Shown: positions 6,106 to 7,391 of the stretch, piece after piece
Layout of the letters: every line of letters starts with the position of its first letter
Position numbering within the stretch: position 1 is the first letter of the stretch
Assembly (NCBI GenBank): GCA_937928015.1
Contig: CALFXA010000166.1
Span: forward strand, 1 to 7,391
Source: an uncultured Anaerolineales bacterium
Lineage (GTDB): Bacteria > Chloroflexota > Anaerolineae > Anaerolineales > Villigracilaceae
Length of the DNA: 7,391 nucleotides
Direction: 5' to 3'
Translations under genes and position numbers: made by a program
Notes under the pieces: model-generated
What the model was told of the DNA's origin: nothing
The model's input: the letters and a program-made list of their open reading frames with translations, nothing else
The model's database searches: none

Positions 6106-6134
6106 ATTGTAGACGAAAAATCCCTGTAGCACAA
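6106..6134 (-). promoter_or_regulatory. sigma70-type promoter of the acyl-CoA dehydrogenase gene
   Basis: On the minus strand TTGTGC (plus 6129-6134) is the -35 box and TACAAT (plus 6106-6111) the -10 box, with a 17-base spacer. Transcription would begin near 6099, giving a leader of about 22 nt with GAGGAGAG before the ATG. It confirms that the start at 6077 is right and that the longer reading frame is not translated. Confidence 0.7.
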
Positions 6135-6182
6135 TTGGCTAGGCTGTGTTTAGACGTGGAATCTTTTGACCATGTAAAATTT

Positions 6183-6239
6183 ACCGCGAAGCACGCAAAG
6201 GCCGCGAAGATTCTTAAAAATCTTCGCGGCCTTTGCGGT
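6183..6239. repeat. Palindromic repeat with 9-base units
   Basis: A perfect 19-bp inverted repeat (6194-6212 with 6219-6237) surrounds a 6-base centre. The arms are built from a 9-base unit close to NCCGCRAAG: three direct copies at 6183-6191, 6192-6200 and 6201-6209, then two inverted copies at 6222-6230 and 6231-6239. It resembles the CGC(A/G)AAG-type tandem and inverted intergenic repeats common in several bacterial phyla (recalled, not searched). It sits between the Rieske stop and the acyl-CoA dehydrogenase promoter. Seven A follow at 6241-6247, which read as a T-run on the minus strand but on the upstream side of this hairpin, so it is not a simple terminator. Confidence 0.75.
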
Positions 6240-6267
6240 CAAAAAAAGCCTAGCGATCGGCCATCAA

Positions 6268-6311
6268 GAGGTTGCTTCGCCGCCGAAAGAACATCGGCGG
6301 CTCGCAATGAC
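6268..6311. repeat. Second palindromic repeat (GAGGTTGCTTCG...CGCAATGAC type)
   Basis: GCCGCCGA (6279-6286) pairs with TCGGCGGC (6294-6301) around a 7-base loop, and TTGC (6272-6275) with GCAA (6304-6307) forms an outer helix. The ends match the widespread intergenic repeat recalled as GAGATTGCTTCG...CGCAATGAC, seen in high copy in many bacterial genomes. It begins just after the Rieske stop codon on the minus strand, so it would lie in the 3' end of that transcript. A T-run (plus 6241-6247) follows about 30 bases further on, so it might help end or stabilise the message. Confidence 0.7.
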
Positions 6312-6315
6312 ATGG

Positions 6316-6735
6316 CTAATTCATGTGCAGGATTAGGTTGCCTTCCTCATTCTTTGTCACACGCAGACGGCGCAGGCCTTTTTGGGCAGGACCCTTTTCC
6401 ATCTGGCCGTCGCTACCGTAGATCGAGCCGTGGCAGGGACATTCGAACTTGTCATTCTTCTGCTCCACGGTGCAGCCAAGGTGAGTGCAGATCAGGCTGA
6501 AGGCCAGGTATTCGTCATTGCCCTGGCAGACCAGCGCGGCAGGGATGTGCATCAGCAGGGTGGTCGTATCAGGCTGGAAGTTGATGGCGGGGCCTAGGTC
6601 ATATTCGCTGGGTGGAGCGGGGTCCATCTCGTAGGAGAGGAAGCGAATCAGGCCGCCTATCCCGAGCGTGGCGCCCAGGGCCAGCAGGCCATCGGTGATC
6701 AATTTGAGGAAATCGCGGCGTGAGAATTTGGACAT
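6316..6735 (-). CDS. Rieske iron-sulfur subunit of a bc/b6f-type complex
   Basis: This is the [2Fe-2S] protein that takes electrons from quinol at the Qo site. At 139 residues it is short but complete. A twin-arginine motif SRRDFLK (5-11) and one hydrophobic helix (about 14-33) predict Tat-dependent export and retention as an N-terminal anchor. The cluster domain has CTHLGC (83-88) and CPCHGS (99-104). The expected ligands are Cys83, His85, Cys99 and His102, with Cys88-Cys101 as the disulfide. Only 10 residues separate the two boxes. The ATG at 6735 has little Shine-Dalgarno sequence. It is 50 bases downstream of the cytochrome b gene and likely cotranscribed. The order cytochrome b then Rieske is the reverse of the common petCB/qcrAB layout. 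Repeats follow the stop codon. Confidence 0.93.
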   Translation of the reverse strand: MSKFSRRDFLKLITDGLLALGATLGIGGLIRFLSYEMDPAPPSEYDLGPAINFQPDTTTLLMHIPAALVCQGNDEYLAFSLICTHLGCTVEQKNDKFECPCHGSIYGSDGQMEKGPAQKGLRRLRVTKNEEGNLILHMN

Positions 6736-6752
6736 GAGATGTTTTGTTTAAT

Positions 6753-6781
6753 GAAGCGCTTCGACTGCTCTCAGCGCGAAG
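6753..6781. repeat. Short inverted repeat in the cytochrome b-Rieske gap
   Basis: The 50-base gap contains CTTCG (6759-6763) and CGAAG (6777-6781), with the alternative pairing GCGCT (6756-6760) and AGCGC (6773-6777). The sequence recalls the CTTCGACTxCGCTCAGxxCGAAG intergenic repeat seen in many genomes. It lies between two cotranscribed genes and may place a hairpin in the message. The match is partial and recalled, not searched. Confidence 0.4.
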
Positions 6782-6785
6782 AATC

Positions 6786-7391
6786 TTATGACGTAAAAGC
6801 GGCCAGCGCGGTCAGGATGAGGATGACCGTCACCAGGACGGCCACAAGGATCTGGGCGATTCGTCCGCGGCGGGGGAACCAGCGGCCAAGCTCCTCCTTT
6901 GCGGGAGCTGGCAGCACATAGGGAATCAACGTCAGCAGGCCCAGCACGATCACAGGCACCAGCACGCCCAGCAGGAAGGGGTCGCCCAGTTTGAGCAATT
7001 GCTGCACCCATAGGAAGAACCAGGGTGCGCGCGTGTCGGTCTCAAGCGTGGGGGTCCCGCGGATGGGAGCGCCCAGCGGCGCAGGCAGGAAGGTGGCCAG
7101 CAGGATCAGGACGATGCCCGCGAGGAACATGCCCAGGACTTCGCGTTTGACCAGGTCGAAGCGAGTGATGCGGGCGGGCGTCTCCGTCAGTGTGGGCGGC
7201 GGGGCGGCGATGCCGCCGTCGCGGCGTACGCGGAACAGGTGCCAGATCAGCACGAAGGCGGCCACGGCACTCAGGGCGTAGATGTGCCAGGTGTAGAAGC
7301 GCACCAGCGTGGACGGGCTGATGACCGAACTGCCGACGGCGAACTCGTACAGGCGCGGCCCGATCCACGGGATGGAACTGAGCAGGTTGGT
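6786..7391 (-). CDS. Cytochrome b of a bc/b6f-type complex, 5' end outside window
   Basis: The 201 visible residues are the C-terminal part of a quinol-oxidising cytochrome b; the frame is open to the window edge. The visible part begins just before the conserved SSIPWIGPRLYEF segment. Helix D carries heme ligands His36 and His51 (counted from the edge), with 14 residues between them. That spacing is known for cytochrome b6 rather than mitochondrial-type b (13). After a Pro-rich loop come three helices corresponding to b6f subunit IV, so the protein is a fusion of b6-like and subunit IV-like parts. At the Qo site the usual PEWY/PDWY reads APWF (122-125), so the acidic residue is absent. It is followed 50 bases on by the Rieske gene. 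The N-terminal half with the first heme ligand pair is not visible. Confidence 0.9.
   Translation of the reverse strand, partial: TNLLSSIPWIGPRLYEFAVGSSVISPSTLVRFYTWHIYALSAVAAFVLIWHLFRVRRDGGIAAPPPTLTETPARITRFDLVKREVLGMFLAGIVLILLATFLPAPLGAPIRGTPTLETDTRAPWFFLWVQQLLKLGDPFLLGVLVPVIVLGLLTLIPYVLPAPAKEELGRWFPRRGRIAQILVAVLVTVILILTALAAFTS

Noticed and set aside
6078..6134. Longer start for the acyl-CoA dehydrogenase (19 extra codons)
   Set aside because: The extension includes the predicted -10 and -35 boxes and lacks a ribosome binding site, while the ATG at 6077 has a strong one and matches family N-termini.
6183..6250. Palindrome 6194-6237 as a rho-independent terminator
   Set aside because: No T-run follows the stem on either strand in the right position; the A-run at 6241-6247 is a T-run on the minus strand but lies upstream of the stem there.
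6183..6311. CRISPR array or tRNA-like element in the repeat region
   Set aside because: The 9-base units are contiguous and inverted with no spacers of regular length, and no cloverleaf can be drawn.

Overview
The window looks like the end of a contig assembled from short reads of a GC-rich bacterium. Bases 1-47 match the 3' 47 bases of the Illumina TruSeq P5/universal adapter and are not biological. Genomic sequence starts at about base 48, inside a gene. The gene content suggests a member of the Chloroflexota, most likely Anaerolineae: PotB/PotC permeases, a SET-domain protein, a ComEA-like protein beside small enzymes, a b6-type cytochrome b with an APWF motif in place of PEWY, and abundant intergenic palindromic repeats. 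This placement is an inference from style and cannot be proven from the window.

Layout, left to right. (1) 49-1612, plus strand: the last two visible genes of a polyamine-type ABC importer, potB (5' end lost at the adapter junction) and potC, overlapping by 11 bases. (2) 1613-2611, plus strand: a self-contained transcription unit with a near-consensus sigma70 promoter (1637-1664), a leader of about 180 nt that can fold into a long hairpin (1762-1825), a 50-codon small ORF with a strong ribosome binding site (1853-2005), a SET-domain protein methyltransferase gene (2029-2559), and a perfect 13-bp rho-independent terminator (2576-2611). This is the most interesting part of the window. (3) 2684-4864, plus strand: a tightly packed operon of a CPBP/Abi membrane protein, a GNAT acetyltransferase, a ComEA-like SLBB plus helix-hairpin-helix protein, and a class I SAM methyltransferase. 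Three of its boundaries overlap or nearly touch. (4) 4854-4932: a compact convergent junction with one terminator for each strand. (5) 4932-6134, minus strand: an acyl-CoA dehydrogenase with its own sigma70-type promoter. (6) 6135-6315: intergenic DNA with two different palindromic repeat elements. (7) 6316-7391, minus strand: a Rieske iron-sulfur protein preceded by cytochrome b (5' end outside the window), the core of a quinol-oxidising bc/b6f-type complex, with a third repeat-like element in the gap between them.

The genes do not form one pathway. The two respiratory genes work together, the two permeases work together, and the acyl-CoA dehydrogenase feeds electrons through ETF to the quinone pool that a bc-type complex would oxidise. 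The 2684-4864 cluster has no obvious shared function. The small ORF and SET gene, sharing one leader and one terminator, are the best candidate for an undescribed regulated unit, but their function is unknown.
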